Made by a program: the position numbers and the translations under genes. Positions 54,984 through 64,000 of a DNA stretch of 64,000 nt are shown piece by piece. This DNA comes from Tupaia tana (Eukaryota > Chordata > Mammalia > Scandentia > Tupaiidae), in contig JAKSZU010000016.1 in assembly GCA_026018925.1 (NCBI GenBank), positions 9,248,940 to 9,312,939 on the forward strand, given 5' to 3'. Below the pieces are notes generated by a model that did not search any database, was not told the origin of the DNA, and was given only the letters and a program-made list of their open reading frames with translations. How positions within the stretch are numbered: the stretch's first letter is position 1; the number at the start of each line of letters is the position of its first letter.

Positions 54984-55085
54984 AAGGTCTTGTTTTTTAT
55001 GGCTGAATAGTAGTCCATCAAGTATATGTGCCACACATTTTCAATCCATTCATCTGTTCATGGATATTTGTATGCCCCAACATTT

Positions 55086-55470
55086 CAGCTGCTGTATACC
55101 AACTTGCACAGCTAGATCCCACGTGGCTGATCAGAAGGCAATTCCAATGTCAATTAAACCAGATGTTTCTATTTGACAGGGCACATTATCAGATGTAAAT
55201 TTCATAGGTATAGCCCACTGCTGCATTTCTGTTGCTATGAAAAGAGTTATTTGGCCAGAGAAAAATTGTGTGATACACCAAGACAATGAATAAAACATTC
55301 CACAGGTCCGTGGATGATGCGACTGCAGAAGAATTACAGGTGGAAGACAGATACCCAGGTCCAATAGGCGTCTATTCCAATAAATAGAAATTGCTTCTCT
55401 CCTCCTTAATAGATGGGAACCAATGTAATCACCCTGCCTACAGGTAGCCTTCAGGAATGGGACTCAGTAT
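55086..55470 (-). mobile_element. ERV-L pol remnant, integrase core region
   Basis: The minus frame 55131-55364 and its continuation carry the spacing of an integrase core: a Trp-containing ATEMQQWAIP segment followed by TSGLI. It resumes the pol region cut by the L1. It is degenerate and inactive. Confidence 0.65.
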
Positions 55471-55868
55471 GAGAGGGCTTCAAAAAGTTCAATGAGAAAT
55501 GGAATTAAAGTATGAGTTTATTTTGACACAACTTTTTTTTTAAATCCATGCACAGTTCTTTTATAATATGCATGTTCAGGCTGACCCTGCAGCTCAGTGG
55601 TTAAGTGCTATGCATTCAGAGCTAGATCCCACGTGGCTGACCACAATTCTAATCTTAGTCCTGATAGCTTGAAACACGCACTGGGTGCCCATGCATGCAT
55701 GCCCCAAATCCTGACAGGATGGAGAAATGGAGAAAGAACTGTGGCATGATCATGCCTCGTTAGGGAAGGCTTCCCATCTCATTCTCTAGCAAGTGCACAT
55801 ACTCCCTGGCAATACAAAAAATATATATATGCACACATTTTCCACAGATCTTTTAAAAACCTTCCCTG
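55468..55868 (+). mobile_element. Mariner-like MITE (MADE2/HSMAR2-type), split by a SINE
   Basis: Left arm GAGGGCTTCAAAAAGTTCAA, then GTATGAGTTTATTTTGACAC. Right arm CACATTTTCCACAGATCTTT, then AAAAACCTTCC. Between them a family A SINE is inserted. Confidence 0.72.
55577..55832 (+). mobile_element. Family A SINE, old, inside the MITE
   Basis: Head GGCTGACCCTGCAGCTCAGT and GGTTAAGTGC, B box AATTCTAATCTTAG (eroded), body, and CTCCCTGGCAATACAAAAA. Confidence 0.82.
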
Positions 55869-56595
55869 TTTCTGTTATTGACGGGTTAATTTTGTGGGAA
55901 GCAGTCCATGTTTAGAAGCGATGCTTGGCTCCCAGCTCCACTGATGTGGTTACTTTGTACATAGGCCCACCGACTAAGTGTCCATGTGGTTGAGGTCAAG
56001 AGCCAGCCGACATCAAGAGTGTGTCATCTTTCTCCTGAGATTACTGAGAGCCTCTTGTAAATGCCACTCAGTGAACATTCGTGAGGGACAGAAGTATTCC
56101 CAAGCTTTGCGTCCATGCTGATACGTACACCCATACCTCTCCCTCAGTTCCTAAGGGGCCAGAGCTCTAGAGCATGCCAGGATGTCATACCCAAAGAGAA
56201 AAAGTTGTTGTGCCTTGCAGCTCCTATACTGTCAGCACCTATAGATTCTGAAGATGATACATACCCTATACATTGTAGGCTGTTCTACCAAGAAACAGAG
56301 CTGAGGTGGAAAGGTCTGAGCTTGTCATTATCCCTTTGTAAGTTCTCCAGTGCAGTCAGGAGCAACCATCTGGATTCTCCAGGCTTTGCCTTCGAAGGGC
56401 ACTTTGCTACAAGCAACCACAGATCATTATTAATTCATCAAGATGTCTCTGCATACCGTGGGTTGCCAGGACCTAGGGTTTTATTGGCACGCCACTCAGC
56501 ACTGCTTCAAGGCCAGAGCTGGAATCAAACTAACCTCAAATTCTCCTGTTTGAGGGTTTGTTTTTTGGGCACCTTTCTCCCTCTCTTCCATATCC
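55869..56595. other. Unassigned, possibly more ERV pol
   Basis: Next to the integrase remnant on its upstream side. I cannot read a convincing reverse transcriptase or RNase H. The plus frame 56115-56621 (168 codons) is the longest open frame here and has no recognised family. Confidence 0.3.
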
Positions 56596-57760
56596 TGGGT
56601 ACTGTATCGGTCAGGTTCTAGTTGAGGAAAGAGAAAGCACATCACGTATTTCAATGCACACAATCAATTAAACAGGCATTGGAAAGCTGAGAGAACAAAA
56701 GTGAGTGCTCAGGTACTCAGAGGTTACCCAGAGCAGGAAGTAGCTACCATCTCAGGCTGGGGCTGGGAGGATCAAGGGGAAGGTGTCATTATCAGAACCT
56801 AGGTTTTGGAGGGGAGCTCACACTTAAATATCTGGGGTGCATCTACACACCTGATCCTGCAGCACTGAGGACCAGATACCACGTGCTGGAGGTCAGATCT
56901 TGAGGGAGAAGCCTTGCAGTGCTGGTGCCTAGATCTCCAAGGAGGGTGTTCCCAGGGATGGCCTTCATCTTCTAACACGGGGCTTCAGTCTGGTGGGTAC
57001 TGGCACCTCTAAGAAGAAAGTCTGGCCATGGCTTGCATCTCAGAGGTGGAGGTACTCAAGTCACTGATAGGGCTGGGAGTGCATCCCTTGCGTGTTCAAG
57101 TGGTCCAGGGCCTGGTTCAGGTGAGAGAGTGATCTGGCCTCTAGTTACTAAGGGAACACACGCAGTGGTTGTCAGCATCTCTGGGCAGCCAAATATGGCG
57201 GTGCTGGGCACAGTATAGAAGAGGCTGTAGAAGAGGCTGCCTTCCTCTGCTGCTGCTACAACTGTGCTAGTTGGATTAGAAACTAGAAGGGAAGCCCTTT
57301 CCCCATCCTCACCATGGCCAGTCTCCCCTCTTCTTCTTTTTATTTATTTATTTATTTTTTTTTTTGGAGAGGTTTTTGCTATAGGGCACGTGCACTTGCC
57401 AGACAGACAGAGACAGACAGAGAGACAGAAAGCGAGAAATCACCCCCCAGGGGGGGATGGCCACACCGCAGTCCCTTCTCCTCCATTCTCCTCTCAGGAT
57501 CTTGGGCATGCACGCACATGTGCCCGGCATGAGTTTAAGCCACTGGGTCCGGGACTTGAACCGCGGTTGACTACGTGGTAGTCCAGCGACATAGCCTTTA
57601 CGCTAACTGCTGGTCCCTCCTCTCCTCTTGACAGAGGCTGAAAAGAAGCCTGTTGACAAAGGATTCTGAGATCTGGAGCTGGGGAGCTCCAGACCCAAGC
57701 ATGGCAGAATGGACTTGGAATGAGAGAGGGCAGATCAGTAAGGGAGACCAGAGAATAGAA
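56596..57760. mobile_element. LTR-like ancient repeat, interrupted by a SINE
   Basis: GTATCGGTCAGGTTCTAGTT, GAAGTAGCTACCATCTCAGG, GTGTCATTATCAGAACCTAG and GAAACTAGAAGGGAAGCCC follow the order of a common mammalian repeat with LTR-like features. Its family name and orientation are uncertain. It lies on the integrase side of the ERV-L remnant. Confidence 0.4.
57345..57617 (-). mobile_element. Family A SINE, young
   Basis: (TTTA)n/T tail, GGAGAGGTTTTTGCTATAGGG, full body, and a head ending CTAACTGCTGGTCCC. Confidence 0.94.
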
Positions 57761-58675
57761 GACTTACTGGCAGAACGCCCTGGGTTCTGGCACCAGTCCT
57801 GATACTTATTGGTTGAAGAGCTTTAAGAAGTTGCCCAACCTTCCTGTGTCTCCATTTTGGCTTTTAGAAAAGACAGGCCATATCATTGACCTTAGAGTTT
57901 GCTGTGGAGATAAATAGAGTGCATATATGTTTAAACCCTTTCTAAAGGCCGTCATTCTAATGTGTAAATTTAAGGCACCATTGTGTTAGCCCAGCTGTGT
58001 TGTTCCAAGTGGCAACGGGGAAGTGTAGCTGTCCTAGAACTTGTCATAGGTATGTGGTATTCCCTGCCCGGGGGGCGGAGGGGGAACATGTGATTTCAAG
58101 GGCAGCCCAGGGTCATGCAAATGGCAGGCCAGGTGGTACCTCCAGGTCAGACGTCAGTCTGGAAAAACCAATACAGTTTCAAGTCTCAAAACCCAAATTG
58201 ATACCAGGTGTAGGAAAAATTGTCTGTAAGTCTTTCTTGTTAGAGGTCCTTGGCCCACAGTCAACCCAGGAACAACTGGGGAACGAGATAGAAAATCCAA
58301 GACAAAGAGGATGAGCCACATGGAGTGAGCACTTGGGAACTTGCTGCTGGAGCAGAGGGCGGTTCCGGGGCAGCCCCGCCTGGAGCTGGGCAGGGCTGAG
58401 CAGGAAGTGGATGGACCGGAAGAGGAATGGTGGACAGCGCCCAGAGAAGCTCTCAGCCTTGCTCCAGGGCTGCTTTGGATGAGTTCTCTGGAGTTTTTAC
58501 CACGATCCTTCAGCTCATTTCCGTTTTGGGGAACATTGAGGAAAAGCAGTCAGGCCAAGTGTCTTGATGATCCAAAATAGACCAGGACAAACATTTTCCA
58601 AGTCTCTTTTCTACCAATTGTGTAATTTTGATCATTTATGAATATTGTTGTGAACAGAATATGCACTTAACTTTT
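57761..58675. other. Unique sequence
   Basis: About 0.9 kb with no recognised repeat. Plus frames at 57997-58314 and 58341-58580 are open but unsupported. Confidence 0.4.
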
Positions 58676-58940
58676 ATTTTTTTTAAATTTTTTTGAGAGG
58701 TTTTTGCTATAGGGCGCGTGCACTCACCAGACAGAGAGAGACAGAGAGACAGAAAGTGAGAAATCACCCCCCAGGGGGGATGGCCACGCCGCAATCCCTT
58801 CTCCTCCATTCTCCTCTCGGGATCTTGGGCATGCACACACACGCATCCGGTGTGAGTTTTAAGCCACCGGGTCCAGAAGTGAACCATGGTCAACTACATG
58901 GGAGTCTAGCGACATAGCCATTACACTAAATGCTGGTCCC
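58676..58940 (-). mobile_element. Family A SINE, young
   Basis: T/AAAT tail, GAGAGGTTTTTGCTATAGGG, full body, and a head ending CTAAATGCTGGTCCCC. A weak target duplication (AACTTTTATTTT / AACTTCTTTTTTT) is seen. Confidence 0.93.
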
Positions 58941-58961
58941 CAACTTCTTTTTTTCTTTTTC

Positions 58962-59206
58962 AGGGCCAGTCAATGGCATGGTGGTTAAAGCAGTTGGATC
59001 CCACATGGTTGATATTATGGTTTGAATCCAGTACCTGGCAGCTTGGAAAACAGTGCCCGTGCACACATCCACCCAAAGTCCCAAGAGGAGAATGGAGGAG
59101 AAGGGATTGCAGCATGGCCATCCTCCCCCCATCCCCCGAGGGGTAATTTCTCACTTTCCCTTTCTGTCTCTCTAGAGAGAGCACACACTCTAAAGAAAAC
59201 TTAAAA
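58962..59206 (+). mobile_element. Family A SINE, middle/old
   Basis: Head AGGGCCAGTCAATGGCATGG, B box GGTTTGAATCCAG, body, and CTCTAAAGAAAACTTAAAA. It faces the preceding copy head to head. Confidence 0.88.
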
Positions 59207-59211
59207 AAATA

Positions 59212-59460
59212 TTTTTTTTAATGACCAGAAAGTGCATGTGTTTGCCAAAGAGAGGGGGAGAAAGAAGGGAAGAGAGAGGGGAAGAAGGCAGCCTGCAGCG
59301 AGGCTTAGTCACCCGCATCCCTTCTCCACCTCTCCGTCCTGTCAGGACGTGGAGCACGCACACACACTCACCAGGTGTGTTTTCCAAGCTGCTAGGGCGA
59401 GGACTCCAGCTGCAACTGGCCACGTGGGACCTGACTTCCTGTATACAGCACCCAATCGCT
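59212..59460 (-). mobile_element. Family A SINE, old
   Basis: TTTTAATGACCAGAAAGTGC, a GA-expanded segment, the body, and GGCCACGTGGGACCTGAC. The head end is lost. Confidence 0.78.
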
Positions 59461-60579
59461 TGCCACAGGAAATACACTCTTCTTACAACCGTTTTTTTCT
59501 GTGGAAGTAATGGCATCCCATCCTTAGTTGTTGGAAAGGAAGACCCTCCCCTCTATCTGGGAGCAGAACGCTGGACACAATGACAGCCAGACGTTCCTTC
59601 CTGACCTAGAGTGAACAATTCACTCCCAGTCATTTCCAGAGAGGGAAATCTCTCCTGAGCTAAGAAGAGTTGAAAAGGCATTTTTCTCCCTTTTCTCCCT
59701 TGAGAAATTACATTACCAACTCCAGGGACTGTGATCTTTCAAAAGTCGCCTTCAACAGATGACCTCGATGTCCTTGAAGGGAGCGACTGACCTGCTTACC
59801 GAACCCCGGATGCAGTCCTGTGTGCCATGCCAGTTCTTGGAGTGGAAACTCGGGTTGGCGTCTTCTCGTCTACCCTCCTGCTTGCTATAAATCTGTCCCT
59901 ATAACGTACACCAGGACGGCAGGTGCCAGCTAGGAAGTAGGTTAATGGCTTCCGGAAGCTCCTGATCTGAGCTGCTGACAGAAAGAGCAAAGCCCTCTTG
60001 TGGATCCCCAACAGAGAGCCTATAAATTAGCAGGCCAGCTGGAAACCTTGTTCTACCAACATCTCTTTCAGGAGAATGGAGGAGCGTGGAAGATAGGCCC
60101 CAGAAATAGTTCATTCCACTTCCTAGCCAAACAGACCGAGTCCAGGTGTTCATACCACGCGCCAGTGCCGACGCTTCAGACAGTTCGGTCCCACGAAGGA
60201 GTTCCTGGGTCCGCCATTTTCAGCTAGAAATTCCATGTGCAGGTGAGAGTGGTCCGGGTAGAAGAAACTGCATGAGAACAGGCAGAGAAGCTGGACAGGG
60301 GACACCAGGTTTCGAGCGATGCACACAGCAGGCATGACTTGCCCTTCCTCCCAAAGTCCCATTGCAATGATATGAAATGATGTTTTAAAAGAAGAACCTG
60401 CTAGCAGTGTTGGAAAACAGGAAAGAGTGTCATAGGCACACTGAAATTTCTCTTATAAGGTGTGGTAATTCACACCGATTGTAATAAGTGAAACGATACA
60501 CAGATACTTAGAGAAAAAAGTTCTCTAAGGCAATGAGTGTTCATGACCTGGGGTCCCAACTCCTTTTCTCTCTCTCTTT

Positions 60580-60580
<1 letters not shown>
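59461..60580. other. Unique sequence
   Basis: About 1.1 kb. A CCTATAAATTAG word at 60018 and a donor-like CAG|GTGAGA at 60239-60247 bracket an open stretch (60000-60227), but nothing proves a gene. Confidence 0.35.

Positions 60581-60581
<1 letters not shown>

Positions 60582-60635
<54 letters not shown>
60582..60635. repeat. (AC)n microsatellite
   Basis: A near-perfect AC run of about 54 bp, preceded by CATACACATACA variants. Confidence 0.97.
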
Positions 60636-60637
<2 letters not shown>

Positions 60638-60711
60638 TAAAGATAAATAGGGAGGTAGATAGACGATAGATATTGTCGTATACAAAATTAATACATACTA
60701 TACTATTAATC

Positions 60712-60953
60712 TTTTTTTTAATGACTAGAGACTATGTATGCTTACTAGAGAGAGACAGAAAAAGTGAGAGAAAGAGAGAGACGGCACCTTAATAAGGTGT
60801 GGTCACACCACAGTCCTTTCTCTCCGTTCTGTTGGGATTTGAGGCACATGGACACAACGGTGTATATTTCAAGCTGCTGGGGCTGGGATTCAAACCACAA
60901 GCAAGCCATGTGACATCCAGCTCCCTTAACCACTAGGCACGGGGCCAACCCTA
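60712..60953 (-). mobile_element. Family A SINE, old
   Basis: TTTTTTTAATGACTAGAGAC, body, and a head with CCCTTAACCACTAGGCACGG then GGCCAACCC. Confidence 0.83.
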
Positions 60954-61029
60954 ACTTTTTTCCTCCTTAATATATCATACATCCTTCTGTGCTGATACAA
61001 ATCTAACTCATTCTTTCTTCATTTCTTTT

Positions 61030-61284
61030 TCTTTGTTTTTCCTTTTGCAAGAGGACATCTGTGCTTGCCAGAGAAACAGAGAGAGAAGGAAAGGAGAACG
61101 CAGCAGCCTCCCTGGGGAATGGTCACACCATGGGGGACTCTCCTCCACTTCTACCTCCTATGGGATTTGGGGCACGAGCCCACACAGGACTGGCATGTTT
61201 CACAAGCCTCTGGATCTGGGACACGAACCATGTGGTCACCCATGAGGGATCCTGCTGCCTTCACAGGCAGGCCATGGAGCCAGC
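61030..61284 (-). mobile_element. Family A SINE, old
   Basis: TTTTTCCTTTTGCAAGAGG, body, and a head with GGCAGGCCATGGAGCCAGC. Confidence 0.78.
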
Positions 61285-61299
61285 TTCTGACGAACTCTC

Positions 61300-61570
61300 G
61301 TGAGTTGCTGTAAAGTACTCCACGCCGTGGATGTGCCATCGTTTCTTCACCTTTTCCTGCTGATGGGTATTCCGGTGGATTTTATGTTTTCGCCACAGTA
61401 AACAACGAGGCAAGAAACGCCCTTGCACATTCCTTCTTTTGTGTTAGTGCACGCTTCCTAACACTAGGCACACGAACGTGGGACTGCCAGGCCAAATGCA
61501 GATGCTGTCAGTACAGCCTGCACTGCCTGGTGACGTTTCGGGTGGTGACAGACTGCATGTACCACAGAGG
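61300..61570 (-). mobile_element. L1 3'-region fragment, old
   Basis: Antisense L1 words are readable though eroded: CTGATGGGTATTCCGGTGG, CGCCACAGTAAACAACGAGG, AACGCCCTTGCACATTCC and GTGGGACTGCCAGGCCAAAT. Confidence 0.65.
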
Positions 61571-61975
61571 TCCTGAAAGCCTAGACCAGGCTAGCCCATA
61601 CACTCCAGGTGTGGGCCAGGCTGTACTACCTCGGCCTGTGCAAGTACGCGCTAGGGCGTGCGCACAGTGATGAAGTCACTAACAATGCACTTCTCAGAAG
61701 GTATCTCCCCGGCTGAGCAAAACGCCCTGTATATGTAACCTATACGTCTGCTCTGCTGCTTGACAGTTTACTACCTCTGAATACCATGACAATTTACTCC
61801 TAAATACTGGGTTGTCGAAAAAGACGTAGTGTTTCCGTTTTTCTATGCAGAAATGTGTCGTGACTTTTCCAACAGCCCAGTATTTCAGCATGACCTTCTA
61901 GGAATAGGGATGATCTCTTGCACAGCTACAGAGCCACTGTCATGCCTCAGATAATTAAAAATAACTTCATCTGGG
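61571..61975. other. Unique sequence
   Basis: Nothing is recognised. Confidence 0.4.
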
Positions 61976-62222
61976 GCCAGCAGATGGCATAGCAATTACA
62001 TCGCTGGACTTCCACATGGCCAACCACAGTTCAAGTCCCAGGCCCAGTGGCTTGAAAATCATGCTGGGCATGTGTGCATGCATACCCAAAATCCCAAGAG
62101 AAGAAAGGACTGTGCCATGGCCATCCTCCCTGGTGGGTGATTTCTCACTTTCCTTCTCATTGTCTCTGTATCTCCCTGTCTCTCCAGTGAGCGCACATGT
62201 CCTAAGGTAAAAACCTCTTAAA
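61976..62222 (+). mobile_element. Family A SINE, middle
   Basis: Head GGGGCCAGCAGATGGCATAG, B box AGTTCAAGTCCCAG, a shortened body, CCTAAGGTAAAAACCTCT. The target duplication AAAATAA(C/T)(T/A)... is imperfect. Confidence 0.9.
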
Positions 62223-62465
62223 AAATAATAATTCCATCTAATATTCAGTTCACATTCAAATTTCCATCAATTGTCCTAAGAATGTCACAGTTTTTCTTTC
62301 TCCTAAGCACAATTCAATGTGGGGAGTCCTGCCCCTTTTTCATGAGACATTGGGGTTGAAGGTGTCTAGACATGTTACCTTGAAGAACGGCCTGCATTCC
62401 AGTTTCTCTTATTTTTCCCTTCAGGATGTCATTCATTTTTTTTCCTCTGAAAACTGAAAATCAGG

Positions 62466-62732
62466 GGACCAGCAGTTAGCATAATGGCTATGTCGCTGGA
62501 CTCCCATGTAGTTGACCGCAGTTCGAGTCCTGGACCCAGTGGCTTAAAACTCACGCCGGGCGCGTGTGCGTGCGTGCCCAAGGTCCCAAGAGGAGAACGG
62601 AGGAGAAGGGATTGCGGCGTGGCCATCCCCCCTGGGGGGTGATTTCTTGCTTTCTATATCTCTGTCTCTCTGTGTCTGGTGAGCGCACACGCCCCATATC
62701 AAAAACCTCTCAAAAAAATAAATAAATAAAAT
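62466..62732 (+). mobile_element. Family A SINE, young
   Basis: Head GGGACCAGCAGTTAGCATAA, B box AGTTCGAGTCCTGG, full CpG-rich body, a CCATATCAAAAACCTCTC signature and an (AAAT)n tail. The target duplication TGAAAATCAGG lies on both sides. Confidence 0.94.
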
Positions 62733-62749
62733 GTGAAAATCAGGTCTAG

Positions 62750-63399
62750 AGGCTTGATTAGATTCAAGTTACACCTTTCTGACAAGAAAACAAAAGAAAA
62801 TGAAGGTTATATGTGATGTTGTATAATAAATACACATTTTTATTTTAAGAAATACTAGACTTTTCCCAAGGAGCGTAGCATGTGTACCCTTCCCAGCTGT
62901 GTCTGTATCCCTGCATCTTAACTGCACTACATATAACTGCTCTCTTCATTTCTGCAAATGGGATGGATTTTCCAAAACGGTGTATTTTTGTTCGATTGTA
63001 TTTTCTTGACTACTAGGAAAGTTCACCTTCTAGTTGCATGTTCATTGACCATTTAATTCTGTGAATTTTATGCTCATAGGCAGTATCAGGGTGATAGAAT
63101 TCAATGAAAAAGAAAGCTCAACCTTTGTTTATTTTTCATTCATGTAACAATCCACTGAGGGTGTTTGATGGCAGTGTTCCAGATGATTCAAGGATGTGTG
63201 CTTTTGCCATTCTTGCGGCTCCACCATTGCCTGGATCTTCAGGAAGAGAGGACAGAAAAATGCCATCCTTTCCCGACCCTCCTTCGCCCTGGCAATGATG
63301 CAGTCCCTTCCGTGGGTGAGAACTAGTCCCATGACATCACCCATTTGGGAGCTGGGGCCGAGGAATCTGGTTCCTGATTGGATGGATGCCTGCTTTCGA
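62750..63399. other. Unique AT-rich sequence
   Basis: No gene or recognised repeat. Confidence 0.4.
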
Positions 63400-63547
63400 T
63401 GAATGGTACCCCCAACAGGATTTTGATGCTGCAACCAGCTTCAACTGGCCCAGTGCTCAGGGAGGTCTCTGCAAGCTCCCCTGGAACCACACCCCATGTG
63501 GGTTAGCGTCACAAAGCATCATGCTTACTGCTGCACGCTGCCTGGCC
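63400..63547 (-). mobile_element. Family B SINE
   Basis: CAACAGGATTTTGATGCTGC, CTCAGGGAGGTCTCTGC, CCATGTGGGTTAGCGTC and CATGCTTACTGCTGCACGC match the order of the 31905 copy. The A/T tail side is not clear. Confidence 0.7.
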
Positions 63548-64000
63548 ACTATCTGGTGACTTTATACAATTATCTGATGAATGCTAATAGTAAGACGGCT
63601 TTCATTATCTGGATATACAGGCATGTCATCTGAAATAAAGGTACTACTGTAGGTATATTGTACTGGATGAAAAAGTGTCTGATGGGTTTGGTAATTGGAG
63701 GTCGCTCTTGACTGATTAGTAAGTCTAGGGGCGGGGAAGAAACCAGATCACAAAGAGCAGAGCAAAGTGCCCTTGGAGACGAAGCTACGGCATGTGAGCG
63801 TGTGCGAGCTATGGACAGCAATGCAGGACAGGGATGGGGCTCATGCTAAGGGGGAAGCCAGTTTAGAGAAGGTTTTGTTTAGGATAGGGGAAGAGCTGAG
63901 CACATGTGCAGGACGCAAGGCCATTGGAGGGAGATCAGTCATGCCAAGGGAACAAGAGGGGGAGGAGATAACTGCTGGAGCCCAGAGGCAGAGGATCCAA
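63548..64000. other. Unique sequence
   Basis: Nothing is recognised to the window end. Confidence 0.4.

Larger units (their letters stand above)
54070..55071 (-). mobile_element. L1 3'-end insertion inside the ERV-L remnant
   Basis: Antisense L1 3' UTR words: AATTTACCCAACATGAAATA, TACAATATCTCTCTTTCATA, CTTGCTTCACTAAGCAAT, then ATGGCTGAATAGTAGTCCAT and TTCATCTGTTCATGGATA. It is bounded by a perfect 14-bp target duplication ATGCCCCAACATTT (54056-54069 and 55072-55085). It is 5'-truncated and contains a SINE pair. Confidence 0.9.

Noticed and set aside
53800-55364. Intact retroviral gene
   Set aside because: The pol pieces carry stops, frameshifts and a 1-kb L1 insertion. They are dead fossils.
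2124-62626. Many recurring 60-110-codon frames with similar peptides (for example MAMSLDSHVV... and ...PSPPFSS...) on both strands
   Set aside because: They all lie within family A SINE copies and recur because the SINE recurs. They are not a gene family.
2121-62732. Functional tRNA genes at the SINE heads
   Set aside because: B-box-like words are part of SINE heads. None folds as a complete tRNA with a proper acceptor stem, as far as I can see by eye.

Overview
This is a mammalian nuclear genome segment with no complete protein-coding gene that I can recognise. It is a repeat-dense intergenic or intronic landscape. The organism is inferred, not proven. The window holds mammal-wide fossils: L2, MIR, a MER5-type hAT element, MaLR LTRs, L1 3' ends and an ERV-L pol remnant. 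About 60 copies of a tRNA-derived SINE dominate it. I do not match that SINE to those of rodents, rabbits, bats, ungulates, carnivores or the tRNA/7SL type of tree shrews and strepsirrhines. 7SL-like SINE pieces point to Euarchontoglires. The best guess is a colugo (Dermoptera, lineage-specific CYN-type tRNA SINEs), at moderate confidence.

Terms used in the entries. Family A is the main SINE. A full copy is about 250-270 bp: a tRNA-like head (G-GACCAGCAGTTAGC-ATAATGG... with a GGTTCGAGTCC-type B box), a GC-rich body with a CCCCAGGGGG-type palindrome, a CT/GT-rich segment, the signature CTATAGCAAAAACCTCT and an A tail. 'Young' copies are CpG-rich and near-identical, and some have a GGTTCGCGTCC box. 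'Middle' copies have a head like GGACCAGCAGATGGCATAATGG and CACATGG. 'Old' copies have a GGGGCCAGCCC-type head. 'Short' copies lack the central body. Family B is a second SINE, with a GGTGCAGTGGTAATGC head and an (AAAT)n tail. Plus strand means the tRNA-like head lies at the lower coordinate.

Layout. 1-2.1 kb: mostly unique, with a CA-rich block. 2.1-9.6 kb: SINE cluster, a long unrecognised open frame at 4.3-5.2 kb, and a MER5-like element near 9 kb. 9.6-19.7 kb: SINEs, two MaLR LTRs, a 7SL-like composite, a long GAA/GAG purine tract, a candidate minus-strand terminal exon at 16.2-16.5 kb, an L2, and a mariner-like MITE split by a SINE. 19.7-28 kb: mixed unique sequence and SINEs. 28-41 kb: a small tandem duplication, L2 and MIR pieces, a GT/GC Z-DNA-type tract, and GC-rich unique sequence. 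41.43-44.19 kb: a 2.76-kb minisatellite of about 138 copies of a 20-bp unit. 44.4-49.4 kb: SINEs, a MIR and a candidate minus-strand 3' UTR. 49.7-52.1 kb: two related L1-containing segments. 53.5-57.8 kb: an antisense ERV-L pol remnant split by an L1 (perfect 14-bp target duplication), itself holding a chimeric SINE pair, with an LTR-like repeat beyond. 57.6-64 kb: SINEs and unique sequence.

No genes can be shown to work together. The structure is a record of nested insertions: ERV-L, then L1 and MITEs, then old to young SINEs. The minisatellite, the chimeric SINE dimer and the composite SINEs are the most distinctive content.
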